Shown: positions 40,667 through 54,084, counted from the stretch's first letter. The stretch is 64,000 nt of DNA from Heliocidaris tuberculata (GCA_025618425.1 CM046832.1:68493707-68557706); one strand, 5' to 3'. Program-made: numbers and translations. The notes: generated by a model not told the origin, from the letters alone.

Positions 40667-43600
40667 AGTAGCTCTCAGACTAGTTCACCAAAATGTATGT
40701 GTTATCAAAATGTCAATCATTCTTTTTCGAAATTTTGCACGATTAAAACAAAAAAAAAGAAGACCTTTAGATGGATATACAACAATAATGTTGGCCTTTT
40801 TAAAGCAATCATTTATGCAAGCGCCAACAAGTTTTTCAATAACCATGGCATTTTGGCCTTACTCAAATTATAATAAGATGAACTGATTGAGGATATTCGT
40901 CAATGAGGTCTCGTTGAACATGGTCAGTTTGCTGAATTCTTTCCAAAGTGGAAGTTAGCAAAAAGTTACTTTGTAAAGTCGTAACAAGTGATCTAAGATA
41001 AATCGGAAATTCCTACAAGGCTAAGAACCATTCAAATCGGTCGTTGTGTTAATAAAACATTTTGAATGAGTGAAAAGAATAGATATTTTTGTTTCGTGTT
41101 GTATGACTTGCATCAATCCTCAAGTACTTACATATGATCAAACACTGTAGGATCTATCATTATAACCACAGGAACAGGGCTGACCCTTTTTTTTGGGAGG
41201 AAAACCAATACAAAGCAAAAATGGTGTCTTGCTGACAGTTATCTCAGTCTCACATCTATGTGTAAAAGAATGAGTGATTCGATTTCCCTCGCACGCGATA
41301 GCTTCAAGAAAAGGTCACGTGGTGTTGATTCGAATGCTATAATCAAATCACGTGTCACTAATCTCACTATGAATATGTGACGTTTAATCTTATTATCTTT
41401 GAAGAAAGTATTCCTGATGATTAGGATGATGTGAGCTCAGAGCCCATGCGTAGGCCGAGATAAACTACATGTAGAGATCTTGGTTATTTAACATTGACAA
41501 ATCAACACTAATCTTTTGTGAGTCACAACTAATTTTCTTATCTTGATTGGCTGATGGGGGAGAGATTTAATTAGTTGTAACGCTTTGTGCTTCCAAGAAT
41601 CTGAGTATATTTATTATGTCATTTCTAGTTATCAATTGAGTAATCTTAGACTGATTAATATTTATATGAGATAATATTAATAAAAATTTTGCAAGTCATC
41701 AAGTTTGCAAGTTTCATTCATGTAGGTCTGACATAGAGATCACCAAGTGAGAGATTTAAGAAACTGATATTATACAATTTACTCACATTCATTGAGATTA
41801 TAACGTGTAAAAAGAATTGTAAAAATAACAGAAGAGTAACAATATGGAAACAGTAAAGGGAAGATTCTAAAGAAAAAAAAAAGACGAAGTTCTTTGGCTC
41901 ATAATTTGAAATAAATGTAATATTTGAAAAGATGAAAATTATTCTCCAATCTGATTTTAATTGTGATTTTTTATGATCTTTATCCTTACACAATAGCAAT
42001 TTTATCAAAGCTACTAAAAATTTTGTTTCAACAAAGCATGATTCGGATAAGAGTATATGAAAACATAAAAGACAACAGCAACAACAACAGTTATAATAAC
42101 TGCACCAGAGCTGCATCACAACATCATTCGATCCCATTATTACATTACAATGCCTATATAGTGCTATATAATAAATGATATAATTAAATAAATAAATTAA
42201 TAAATAGATAGTTGCTTATTAAAGACATTTTTCATTGTATACAACCGATTTTCATATATATTTAGTTTCAAAAGTATGGAATAGCTAGATAGATAGGAGC
42301 CTCAAAATATCGACCCTTATTGATCATAATGTTGCAGTTTTTAGATCATGACTTTCCCAGGTAAGTCAAAATGAAATCGTTATTATGGAGAGAGAAAGTA
42401 CAGATCACGGTGACAGAATAATCACAAGGCAGCATTGTGGTTATCACTTTTTTTGAAGAAAAAGAATATGGCAATGGAAATCGGAAGGAAACTTCACACT
42501 GTCTAGGTTCACGCGAAACATCTGTCACACTGCACACAGAGTGGTGTGTAACACCTCGCAAATACAATAAGGCATGAGCGTTATATCATTTTCTTGTAAT
42601 ATTTTGCTCGAAGCGCGCATGGCAGATTAAGCAGCATCCAGTCGGAAGGGACTTAAGCAGCGTTTGGATTTTTCGCTTCGATGTGGGCTTTCTGATCTTA
42701 ACGCTCGATTATGTTTACTGGTAACCATGGTAACGGAAAATGAAGGCGACAATTTCTAATCAATCGTCAGCTGTCATGCGTTGGTCTCCAATTATGTATC
42801 GTCTGATTGCAAACGAGTTGTTCTTTACGAAGCATGCATCTTCATGATATGGGATTTTAGGAGTGATAAGGATTTATCAGGCAGTATCTATGCCCGTTTT
42901 ATCTTTTCATCTTCAATTGATTACCTTTGTGGCATTGTTAATGTTGTATCAGTAACCGCTTTAACTGAACACGAGTGTAGTTTTAGCAGAGGTAAAATAA
43001 TAATTTAAAAAAAAACAACAAAAAACAAAAAACAAAAACAAACATTGTTACTTCGAGAAGACAGGAGAGGGGGGGGGGGGGGGGTCAGAGGCAATCGCCC
43101 TATGGTTTTTGCTCCCCGAAATTTTTTATTGAATTTGTTTGTTTGTTCGTTTGTTTTTTCTTTTTGCTTGTCATGTGAGAACATAATTTTTCCTGCTCCT
43201 TCAAGGTTTTTTCCTGCATCTGTAGCTATGAAATTCATTTCAACTAGGGCTATCTTCAACTTTGTTGACCCGTTAGCAATATGTAGGCCTAACACAATGC
43301 TTTATAGGTGTTGAATATCTAGTAAAGAACAAACAAAAAAGCTAATCGATTCTTTAAAATATGCATTTATTATCAGATAATATCACAAATAAGCACAACT
43401 GAATGATAGGACAAACCACGATGATGGGCAGAATATGTAAACAGAAATCTTGAGAAATAATACTTCTCATTTGCGCCAATCGCCAGTGTGAATTGCGCAT
43501 GCGCTCATGCAGCAACGAAAACCAAGCGTAAAGGTGAGTTGGGTATACTCCCCTTCATCGGATTTCATCAAGGAAACTCAGGCATTCAACAACCTCCATT

Positions 43601-44442
43601 GCTTTCTTAAACCTGTTTAATGCAAAAGTTGGCAACCCTATTTTAAATTCATCTTTTGAGAGGAGGGGACAATTAATAAACGGCAGTTATCCACTTCTCG
43701 TTCTCGTTCATTTATACAGAAATCCGAAAGACGTTATGATATAACTAACGTTGGTGTCGATATTAAATATATATTTTTTTCAACATTCATGTTTTACTTT
43801 ACACCAGAGAACATAAATTGAGTCAATTTACTTGAGTCAATACTACAACCTAAACATTGCTACAGGGAGCAAGATTCATCCTGTAAGAGGTAAGATGGTA
43901 CTTTATATATTTGATTCTAATGACTTTTTACATGTACATTGCCGTGTGTCTTTTTAGGTGATTATTCTTCACAATTGCAATGAGAGTCCGAATAAAAGGT
44001 GATAAGAAAAAGAATACAGAAAGAGAGAGAGAAACAGAGAAACAGAGACAGAGAGAATTGTAAAAATAAAAATGAGACGTTGCTAGGTCATATCATGAAT
44101 GCATGATTACCCTATTATATGAAAACAAGTTTACGTTGAAGGAAACATACAGAAATAGACACAAATCGTTATCTTCAATTGTCTTGAAACGAATATTGAA
44201 TTCTTCCTCCGTTTGCATCAATACCGATTGAAAGAGAAAATATCTTTCATTGACGTAAATATAACTTTATTATTGTTAATAATGACGCAATTTGTTAATT
44301 CACCCATTAAGAGAAATATTAGTAGGTAGTAGTTAAGGTAATTGAGAGGTGCATGGGGAAACCAAATGGATGTACAATTTATGAGATATACAAAAAGGGA
44401 ACATAACGAAATGCGTTGTGGTTTAGGGAGAGAGGGGGAGAG

Positions 44443-44478
<36 letters not shown>

Positions 44479-44514
44479 TATGTGAATATATACATACATA
44501 CATATATATATATA
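40667..44514. other. Gene-free region
   Basis: Holds a CAAAAACA-rich and poly-G patch (43009-43084) and GA tracts at about 44018-44056 and 44428-44475. ORFs of up to 139 aa here (for example 41718-42137 -) lack motifs and splice support. Confidence 0.6.
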
Positions 44515-44649
44515 GAATTCTTCTCTTTATTCATGATAAATTATTCATGATAAATGAGAGATGTCTTATCAAAGCTTCACAATATTGACATATTTATTTT
44601 TTAAATCTGTACTTGTTTATGTATCTTTCATATTTGTATATTTCAGTGT
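44515..44649. repeat. Direct repeat, copy A
   Basis: From TTCTCTTTATTCATGATAAA to GTATATTTCAGTG. The second copy starts about 760 bp downstream. Copy A carries an internal duplication of TTCATGATAAAT. Confidence 0.85.
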
Positions 44650-45273
44650 ATGTGTGTGTTTGAGTGAGAGAGGGAGAGAGAGAAAGAGGGGGGGGGGAAG
44701 GAATAAGGAGTAGAGATGGGAAGAGAAAGGAGATTATATTTCCGTATTATTGTGTCATCTGCCATTCCTGTACATGACCTACATTAGAATACAGTCTAAC
44801 CAGATAATGATATACAATCTACATCATGATAATTTTGATACCCAGAATGATCGCTTCTGTTTGAATGGGGCCTTATGAACAGATTTAGATAACAGCGTGC
44901 CTTGCTCTTTTAGGATACACGATTAGTAAATATATAGAGACTTAATGTATTCCCTAAGGTATGCGGACTAAATTGATTAACTTGTAGACACATACAGAAT
45001 GGGTCACATCTGCAACAGTATTAAGATGGAACTTAATTATGTACATTTAACTACAGCGAGGGACATAGATTGTTATCTTGGAATGCCAGGCCATCTATGA
45101 ATACGTAATGAGAAATAAAATGAGATGATTGACATAATTAAATCTGTTATTCATCAGCTATCAGTTTCTTTCGTATATAATATGATAATGATGCTTGAGG
45201 TTAATGATCTGTTAAAGAAAACTGGACGGAAAAGGGAAATAAAGCTACATCTTAATTATTTCATTTCGAAGAG

Positions 45274-45390
45274 AATTCTCTTTATTCATGATAAATGAGA
45301 GATGTCTTATCAAAGCTTCACAATACTGACATATTTATTTTTCAAATCTGTACTTGTTTATGTATCTTTCATCTTTGTATATTTCAATAC
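45274..45390. repeat. Direct repeat, copy B
   Basis: Nearly identical to copy A over ~115 bp (TGAGAGATGTCTTATCAAAG onward), with a handful of substitutions. Low divergence implies a fairly recent duplication or a mobile element present twice. Confidence 0.85.
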
Positions 45391-48057
45391 TTGTAATCTT
45401 ATTTCATGCAAACATGCTATTACCTGTGTTATAATTGTTCATTATTATTTTCTCGATAACTTCTTATTACAGAATCTTTGTGTAAATATGCGTCTAAACT
45501 ACGGAACAAAAATAAGATGTAGGAGGATTTACGCAAACTTGACTTGGCAGAGATAGTAGGTCTCCCGCATACAAAAATCCAATTTCAGTACAAATCTTTT
45601 CAGCTTTCAATGTGAACTCTTATCTATTCTCTCATTATATCAGAGTCGTTGTCGACTTAATCTTAAAGAATTGATAGGATTGCAGTGAGGCATTACACCA
45701 AATGAAGTTTTCGGGGCCAGTGTTGGAAGAGGAAAACAAAAAATATCGAAATGCATAATTATAGGATAGAGATGCCATACCGAGTGAGCCCTACAACGAT
45801 GCCTACGCATGCCAAATTGGGTAAACATCTCTCTTGAACAATTCGAGAACTAAGTTTATCATTTTCATAGAGGTTTTCACGCCTTTGCATATATGATCAG
45901 GTGTTATGTGCTGGCTTAATCCTTTATCAAGTGTAGCTCAAAATTACACCGACTAATTCATCAGGAAGAAGTGGCGACTCCAAAGGGAAAGTGGTTTGGT
46001 GTTATTTGTTCCCCCTCGAGTGAAAGTCTTTGTACCCCTCCCGCCAGTATATATAAAGAAATACAAAAATAGCACTGTCAGTTCTTCTTGGGACCCCCCC
46101 CCCCCCGGGAGTGATTTGGATGGATAGTGAAATGAATAGTTTTCTAGCTTCGGATAAGTAAAAATAGTTTTCTTGCCTCCCTGCTCCCTCATTTAAAAAT
46201 CCTGGTTTTACCACTGCCAAAAAGCTTACTTTCAGTAATGATGTCAGAATTATGAACAAAACTTTAAAGTTTAAAACAGGTCGTCAGGAACAACGACGGT
46301 CCTCTCTCTCCTTTCTAAGAAGATGCTCACCTTGAGTTCATTATGGTTGGTTGACCACAAAATAAAAGGAAAAGAAAAACAATATAGCTTAAAGATAACA
46401 GGGTTTCACATTACACACTCGGCACACTTGATTAGATCTCGATCACATTAACGGTCAAGTTACTCTATCGATTGGCGGTACAGTGTCCCGATCGCCGCGA
46501 CGAACTGATCGCATTTCGTAGTATTGTCTGAGATTAGTTTTGCTCAGGAAGGTAAAGTTTTTCCCCCGTTTGGACAAATGAGTTCCGTGATTGATTACTT
46601 GTACCGTGAGTTCGTGAGAAGCTCTTAAATGCCCAGTATGGATCCTGATTCATAGATATCTCAAGATGCAGAACTTGATCGAGAGAGAAAGAATGTGTTG
46701 ACTTTATTTTTAGCAAATAACCCTTTTTGGTTAATGTTGTAAGTTTAGAATTACTGCATTCCGAAGGTGCGAAGCGTCCCCACAGACAAAAAATCTTTTG
46801 GTATTTTAAAATCCGTCTGAAAATCTGTAAGTTTGATAAAATTCAGTAACATTATTAGCAATTTCAGGAAATTTTTCACTTTTTTCGTCCAATTTGTTGT
46901 AGGTAAAAATTTCTAAACCTTCTTCAGCGAGGCAAAAAAAGCTCGTGACAATTTTTCCCCTTGTTCGACAAATTTTGGCCAACTCGTTGGCAGATGTGGT
47001 TCTAAATTTTCTCGTGATTCCTGCTGGAGTAATCATATTCGTATTTCCGTATTCTGCACAATCTCTACACCATCTATTTTCTTGCGGTGGATGCATGCAA
47101 CAAACCCAACATGACTGTTTCACAAGACACCGAATATGGAAAGTAAAATTCGGCTTAAGCCAGGCATGAAAAGGTATTATGTAAATTGTGATTCACTGAG
47201 TAAGAAAAGTTTGATCTGATCAAGATGTGCATGCACATCTGACAGCAAATTTCAGTCTATATCAATGTTCTTCCGATTTGGAATTTTCTTTAAAAAATAA
47301 AGCACTCATCTTTCGACCGTGTATGAAATGTTATCGTTGCTTTTACGTTGAAGCTATCTTGAGTTTTGGTAATGGCATTGCATTTCGATAGAAACTGGCC
47401 CTAGTAAGACATCGAGACATTTTCATTGTTTTCATGAGTTTATGTATACATTTTAATATAATAAGATACATGTATGTTCATTTCAAATGTTTATGATGAA
47501 CAATGTCATTATAGGTTGAAAATGTACATCCTCTCGTCATCTTGTGTAACATAAGTGTTTCTAGGTGAATGGTATGACTTTACCGAACAAAAGACGCCGA
47601 CAAATTATGATGGTATGTATGTGGGTGAATGTGTGCGGATGAGTATGTGAATGCGGGAGGGTGTGCGCGCTTGTGTGTGTGTGTGTGGTTGAATCTATAC
47701 ATTTGCATAATCACTGCAAATTATTTCGCGTAATCTCATAGATGGGTCCTTGTGTGGGTAATGGGTAATTTACAAATCGATAATAACCTTTAACTGCGCC
47801 ATGGTCTTTCGGCTAGTGTTCATATGCATGGAGATGTGTATGGAGGAAGGGGGGGGGGGGAGGATAGGAAGGGATGGTTAAAAGATAAAGAAAAAAGCTT
47901 CACCGTGTGTAAATTTTTTTGGCCTCTTAGAGATTTTCAGTTGTAATTATGCACGTGTTTTGAGAAGAAAATATTATTTTCTACCTTCAATAATACATAT
48001 GATACATGAACCAACAACTGTTGCAAAATCGAAATTTTTAGGATTCGCATATCGCGG
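45391..48057. other. Gene-free region with one unassigned ORF
   Basis: A C run sits at 46094-46106. A - strand ORF at 46806-47123 has a CxxC-type pattern (CWVCCMHPPQENRWCRDC) but is otherwise unrecognised. A GT tract lies near 47670 and a G run near 47850. Confidence 0.5.
46806..47123 (-). other. Unassigned Cys-rich ORF (uncertain coding)
   Basis: 105 codons ending TAA. The N-terminal part has CWVC...C...CRDC spacing that could bind zinc, followed by a basic stretch (RKFRTTSANELAKICRTRGK) and an acidic helical tail. No initiator context or splice sites were established and no relative was recognised. It could be a single exon, a transposon fragment or chance. Confidence 0.2.
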
Positions 48058-48100
48058 TTTTTTTTTTTTTTTTTTTTTTTTTTTGGAGGGGGGGGGGGGA
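48058..48100. repeat. Poly-T followed by poly-G
   Basis: About 27 T then GGA(G)n, similar to junctions at 36231-36263 and 36497-36528. Confidence 0.9.
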
Positions 48101-48261
48101 ATTCTGTCCATTGATCAAAATGCAGTTGATCCAAAGAAACGATATCATGAATCTATAATCTAGAAAATCTATGTTGCAACACTCTTTACACACAGCACAT
48201 TCGATTACCTTGTGCCTTTTTGTCAAATGATTTTCTCTGTTCCCTTATGCTAAGAATATCG

Positions 48262-48680
48262 TCATCCCCGTAAAACCTGCCGTCCACTAGGGCGCGGACA
48301 AGGTCTCGACCAAAATTTGGACGCGGAAATGAACTTCCTGACACCTTCGGCAACTTGTCTGCATTGTCGTGCGGACATCGTCAGGACATCCCGCCTTTCT
48401 TTAACACTTTCGCCTCCTCCACAAGCGCTCCTGAAAGCCTCCACGGTGCCGTTCAGCTTCGTGAATGCAAGCCGAAGCCACGCAAAATGTTTCAGGAAAG
48501 CGCGCGAAGCCGATGCGGATTTTAAGGGAGTGCGCGAAGCCGCTGCGGAATGAGAGGAGACTTTACGGGTTCCGGCTCAATGACCCTTTCCACGTATCGG
48601 AGGGGACTAGGTCTCATTCTAGACCGAGAAGTCTGCTCAACGCACCGAGCCGGATTGTCCAGAAGATACGACCCCCCCCC
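48262..48680. other. GC-rich, CpG-rich island of unknown origin
   Basis: Composition changes abruptly from AT-rich to CpG-rich between about 48270 and 48670. It ends at a C run and CAAAAA repeats (48671-48720). Overlapping ORFs on both strands have no recognisable motif. The C-run/A-repeat end suggests a transposon. Confidence 0.4.
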
Positions 48681-48720
48681 CCAAAAAAAAAAACAAAAAC
48701 AAAAACAAAAACAAAAACAC

Positions 48721-49444
48721 ATCAAGTGGAAGGACCGTCTTTGATGACCACACCTGCGAACTTTTCGACAAAAGTAAAATTGAAAACAAAAATAATAAAA
48801 GGAAGTACAGAAACCTGCACTTAGATGGCGTCAATATTCGGAACCGAATCGTACCCCAAAAATCCGAAACAACAACAACAACACTGCGTTCATTTGTGGT
48901 CAAGACACGGAAGAGGCAACAGGGCTAGCTGAGTATCTCTCTCAGCTTGGAATTGAAGCAATACAGCAAGATGAATTGCAGCTGGTGTGATCTTCATGAT
49001 GGCTAGCATGCATATGAGGAAAAAAAAAAGTCGGTGCGAATTTATAACCTTGCATTATTTCCCGATTATTGTCCGCATATCTAAATAGTATCTAAATAGC
49101 AATTTGGTGTCAATTGGTCTTTTGATTAATAAGTTATTAAATTGTGAAAAATGTACTGCTTTCTCAAAAGTAGCCAAAAATATTGTCAAGATTATGTAAA
49201 CACACCTTTGACCATCTGACAAGGCATAATAGAGAAGCTTGCTTGGTATCTGTGCAATTAACAAATGCATAGTACATTTCAGCCTGGCAGTCACATACCA
49301 CAGATACCTGAAAAGCTCTTCTATTATGCCTGGTAAAACAGGTAAAGATGGACAATGGGTGTGTTTCAGGTTTGTGGGTAAAATGGGGTGACTATTTCGG
49401 GACAAGTTCCCAGACTAAGAGAGAGAGAGAAAAAAATAAATAAA

Positions 49445-49475
<31 letters not shown>

Positions 49476-50128
49476 TGCGATTACAAAAAATGAAACACGT
49501 TGTCAATGCAAACAACATATATATTCCTATGATAACATTAGAGACCTGATTAAGACCACATATTTGGCGTACTTGCTTTCAGTTTGTAGCAAGGTGGCAA
49601 GTGTTGTTATGTCAGGCAAGCACAAAACGAAAGAATATGCGCCATATTACTAGCCACCCCACTGTAATTATCGAATCCGCCAAAGTCTGTCTACAGATGG
49701 CTCTCATGATGATAATTATGAAAATAGCCCCCTCATCACAATTCTCCCGCATGCTGCGCCCGACGGGTACTCAGCAGTGGTTGATCATTCAAAGCAACAT
49801 GTCATGACGTTCATGAATATTCCCTTAGCTGTTAGCAATTTGAACCGGAAAGCAATTAGTTTAGATCACTCATAATGTGACTCACTCCACAAAACCAAAC
49901 GTATTTAGTGAATGTAGACTGTCGGAAAGAAAGGTTTCCAAAAAAATCTAGTAGGAATATACCTTCACTCTGAGACATTTTCCCATTTGTGCGTTGGCTG
50001 AAAAAACCCAAACAACAAAAATAAACATGATTTTTTATTTTTATTTTTATAAAACTGGGCCGGCGTGGGTGTGGGGATGCGTGTGCGTGTGTTTGTATGT
50101 ATGTGCGCGGGTGTGGTTTATGTGTGTG

Positions 50129-50187
<59 letters not shown>

Positions 50188-50312
50188 ACAGACTGGTAAA
50201 CGAGAGAGCCGATCTATAGACCATGTACCAGCTAACATCTCGCTAATTTTGTTCGCAATATTACTTGCCATGTATCAAGTATGGGTGAAAGATAGAAAGA
50301 AAGAAAGTGCGC

Positions 50313-50353
<41 letters not shown>

Positions 50354-51227
50354 AGAAGAGGGAAAGAGAGAGAGAGAGGAGAGGAGAGGGAGAGAGAAGA
50401 AGATGAAAACGTTAATATTAGGATTAAACGGCAGAGAGATATACATTATTTTGTTCTTCTTCATTTATTCGGTGCACGTTTATTCAATCTACTGGCGAAA
50501 CCACTGAGCATGATATTAATGTAGCGTGACGTTTGGATAGATCGCTCATTAAACCTGGTAATTAAGCTTTATCATTCCATAAAGCTGACAGCTTTTCCCA
50601 TTAATCATACCTGATTTCGTTGTTTTTGTTTTAAGTCTAAATGGTATTCATTGAGGAAAAAGCACATTCCACACAAAAAACAAAACAAAACAAAACAAAA
50701 TAAAAAACAAAACCAAAAAAAAAAAAAACCATGGATCATTAGAATGACTCAAAAAAAACCAAAACAAAACAAAACAAAACAAAAAATAACAGGTGAGCAA
50801 TTCTAACTTAGATGAACGTATGGGATAGTTAGATAGTTCTGTCAAATTTACCGTACATTTTGAATCAGTACTAACAGCGTAGCCAGAATAGGGCGGACGG
50901 GCGTAAACCTCAAGTTCATGAAGTTGGTGGTCCCAAAATTATAAATTGTTGACCTAAAATAGCTGGGGAGCACAATCCTACCCTATTTTTTCCGCAGTTG
51001 CATTCTTAACTTAATATCACAGAAAATTCCATAAGGTCCATGAGAACGACGGTCCACGACATCGATAGCCTACCAGACCGATAAAATAAGAAATGCATAA
51101 GGACAGTTCGAAAAAAAGAAGATGAAAGAAGAATAAAAAAGCAAAGAAACGGATATAGAAAGAAAAGAAAAGAGAAAGAGAAAAAGAAATACATAAGGAA
51201 AGATAGATAGAATGAGAAGATGAGAGA
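48721..51227. other. Gene-free region with microsatellites
   Basis: GA tracts (49417-49475, 50330-50400), GT tracts (50070-50130, 50311-50330), (TA)n (50131-50183), CAAAA repeats (50677-50780). No gene supported. Confidence 0.7.
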
Positions 51228-52173
51228 AGGGTAGTAGTAGTAGTAGTATTTTTCCGTATAAAAAGCAAAATGACAATAATATATGGTGGATTGCCCACAT
51301 TCAGCTTAACCGACATAGGAAAGCTGGTCTTTCGTGGGGTCCGGAATTACATAAACAAAAACAAAATATAAACAAACATCTGAAAAAAAAAATAGATAAA
51401 CTATTAATAGAAATCATTACATACAACAAGTAATCATGGGGAGGGGGTCCATGCGCTACAGTTCTACAATCTTGGATTTGAACATATTAATACTGGGGGA
51501 CGATTTGATATGAGCAGGAAGAGTGTTGTAAGCTTCTATATTTGAATGATCTTTTGAGGTAATTTGTTCTTGGTTTGGGTAGTTTTATTTTGGCTCCAAT
51601 TCGGAAAGGGTAAGAATGGGTTATCAGCTCAAATTCATTTCTTAAATATTTGGAAGTCATATTATTCATGATTTTATACATAAGGACAAGGGAATAATCA
51701 TTTCTTCTTTTTTCCAAGAGTTGCCAATTAAGGGCATTATGCATTTCCAGAACAGAGACATGGGATTCACGTTTAATTTTAAGCATAATTCGGCCAGCCC
51801 TATTTTGTAATTTTTGGAGGCGATCGGTGTATTTCTTGAAAGCTGCACTGTAAATAGGCGAGTTGGCTCAGTCGGTAAAGCAATTTACTAAGTCATTTAT
51901 ATAAATGATAAAGAGCAGTGGCCCTAGGAGGGAACCTTGAGGTACACCACACTCAATAACTGATTCAAAATAAAGTTCTGAATTAATAAGTGTCCTACAA
52001 ACTCTGTCTGACATGTAGCATTTAAACCGTGAACATGGAATTCCAGAAATCCCTATGCTATTAAGTTTCTTGATAAGAATACCACAATTCACGGTGTCGA
52101 AGGCTTTTCTTAAATCGAAAAATACCGCCCCCGGATATTCTTTCTTATCAGCTGGGTAAAACGTAGAATACAT
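51228..52173 (-). pseudogene. Deleted non-LTR retrotransposon (CR1/Jockey-like LINE)
   Basis: Read on the - strand, 52173-51868 encodes a reverse-transcriptase block with AVFFDLRKAFDTVN and GVPQGSLLGPLLFIIYINDL, then a stop. The YADD catalytic block expected next is missing. Sequence resumes at about 51850 with YTDRLQKLQNRAGRI, NWQLLEKRRNDYSLVLMYKI and the C-terminal YRSLQHSSC block typical of LINE ORF2 ends. A 3' tail runs to (TAC)n at about 51228-51250. The element is 5'-truncated and internally deleted, so inactive. Confidence 0.9.
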
Positions 52174-52244
52174 TATTCATTGTGTTACCATTTCAAAAGT
52201 TCATACATAAAGGTGTACACACTACTACCGCTCTCCCTTAACAA

Positions 52245-52800
52245 AATATGAATTTGCTTGATATGTTATACTTTCCTAGGTAATGAACATGTCCATATGT
52301 AACTATGTCAACATTGAATAAGGATTTTATAATGAAAATAGCATATTTCTCTAGTCGAAGATATTGTCCGCAATTATTAATTAAAAAATCTGATGATTCT
52401 GTGTTAAGAATATAAACTCTGCCAAAGGGTGACAAATTTGCGTTGCTTTTGCTTTAATGTTACTTCAATGACAATCAAATACTGTGGATAGGTACAATGC
52501 TGTTTATCTCCATGCCAAGTACCAAATTTTCAATCGAAATCGGAAGAAATACACCAAAATTAAAGAATTTGCTTGATATGTTATGCTTTCCTAGGTAATG
52601 AACATGTCCATATGTAACTATGGCAACATTGAGTTAGCATTTTAAAATGAAACAGTGCATCTTTCTCTAGTCAAAGATATTGTCCGCAATTATAAATTAA
52701 GAAATCAGATCTGAGGATATATACTATTCTGTTTATCTCCATGCCAAGTACCAAATGATCCATCGAAATCGGAAGACATACACACAAATTAGAGAAAAGC
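52245..52800. repeat. Two tandem units of about 320 bp
   Basis: Unit 1 begins near 52247 (GAATTTGCTTGATATGTTAT) and unit 2 near 52564. Both contain CTTTCCTAGGTAATGAACAT, GATATTGTCCGCAATTAT and TCTCCATGCCAAGTACCAAA. Moderate divergence with small deletions in unit 2. Confidence 0.9.
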
Positions 52801-52949
52801 TAACTAGTAATTAGCCTAGGATAATAAAGGTTTTTTTTGCTACTGATCCCTTGTGTACTCTAGCCATTATCACTTCTGATACGAATTCTTAAAATCAGAC
52901 AAATTTATTCATGAGTCAAGTGAACCGAGAGTCTTTAGATGATCTGCTA

Positions 52950-53021
52950 GTTTTATGCTCAACTTGGCAGATCTTCCTTAGATCATCTTTAAGATGATCT
53001 GCCAAGTGGAGCATAAAACTT
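52950..53021. repeat. 25-bp-arm inverted repeat
   Basis: Arms AGTTTTATGCTCAACTTGGC... and ...GCCAAGTGGAGCATAAAACT pair with one mismatch. A second smaller palindrome (AGATCATCTTTAAGATGATCT) lies inside. Confidence 0.88.
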
Positions 53022-53109
53022 TTCTACACCTCGTCGATAGAATATAATATCTAGCGCCTTGGCTAACACCATAGCTGAAAATCCGGAAAACCCTGTCATA
53101 GATAATTTC

Positions 53110-53183
53110 GTCTGTTTTGAGCCAGAAGGGAGTTAACTCTATACTTTAACGCAGAGTTAACGCCCTTCCGCCTCCAAACAGAC
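53110..53183. mobile_element. GCCAGAAGGG family (copy 4)
   Basis: GTCTGTTTTGAGCCAGAAGG ... CCGCCTCCAAACAGAC with the shared TATACTTTAA centre. This is the uninterrupted counterpart of the copy at 22865-23223. Confidence 0.8.
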
Positions 53184-54084
53184 TGTTCAATGGATTTGAA
53201 GTACCCGGTGAAACCCTCTGGAAGATGAAAAGCAGTCCAGAGCGAAAGCTCAAGAACATTTCATGCACTTTAACTTTCTTTATCCCTCGGCCCTCCAAAT
53301 TTATTAGACCTCATTCCCTCCCATGTAACTTGTCAATATAATATATTTAAGTCTTTGTTACTGATATGTCACTAACAATGTCAGTCCATAAATGACATTT
53401 ATAGCTAGAATGATAACAACTTCTCCTCATTTGTAATTTAATATTTAAGTATATAATGTGTTTGTCACTTTTTTACGATTGAAAACTCCAGCTTCAATTT
53501 GTAAGAACTATAAAGGAGGCCCACTCTCGGGATCATTGCAATGTAAACTTCATTGGAAATGGCAACTGACAAATAAAATCCTAATTCGGTTTCGGGAATT
53601 GTAGCTGCACAAAAAAAAACAGACATCGCACTGCGATCATAACTTAATCACAAGATACATTTATATCAAATTAGTGCATCAGCTAGGCAGCAGCATAATT
53701 TATAGAGAGACATCTTCCCAACAAGGCGTTATTTGATTGGTGACATTTGAGGCGAGGGGTATGTTGTTCAATCAAGTCGTCGTATTGATGCTTTCAGGAC
53801 CCTTTCTTCCTCTTTCTTCATGGCTCTTGGATTACATTGATGAGTGGAAGGCAGCGCCAAATCAACAGATTCCTATCTCTACAAACAATTCCAATGGCAC
53901 CTCGTTATGATGGGTAAGAGGCATGGGGGAATGAGAGGTTTGAGGGCAGAGGTGTGAAGATGATGAACTCTTATACACTTTTTCTAGCAGTCGGAAGCTA
54001 GGCATGGTCGAAATATAGAGAATATTAATCTTTAATGTTATGTTCTTAAATCTCATAAGCTCTCCTTTAAAATTCACATGAAAA
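53184..54084. other. Gene-free region
   Basis: Nothing recognised beyond short ORFs without motifs. Confidence 0.6.

Noticed and set aside
41718..42137. 139-aa minus-strand ORF with a poly-Cys run
   Set aside because: Low complexity AT-rich translation without domains, initiator context or neighbouring exons.
51857..51882. Possible tRNA gene start (GGCGAGTTGGCTCAGTCGG)
   Set aside because: Only an A-box-like patch; no anticodon arm, B box or acceptor pairing follows.
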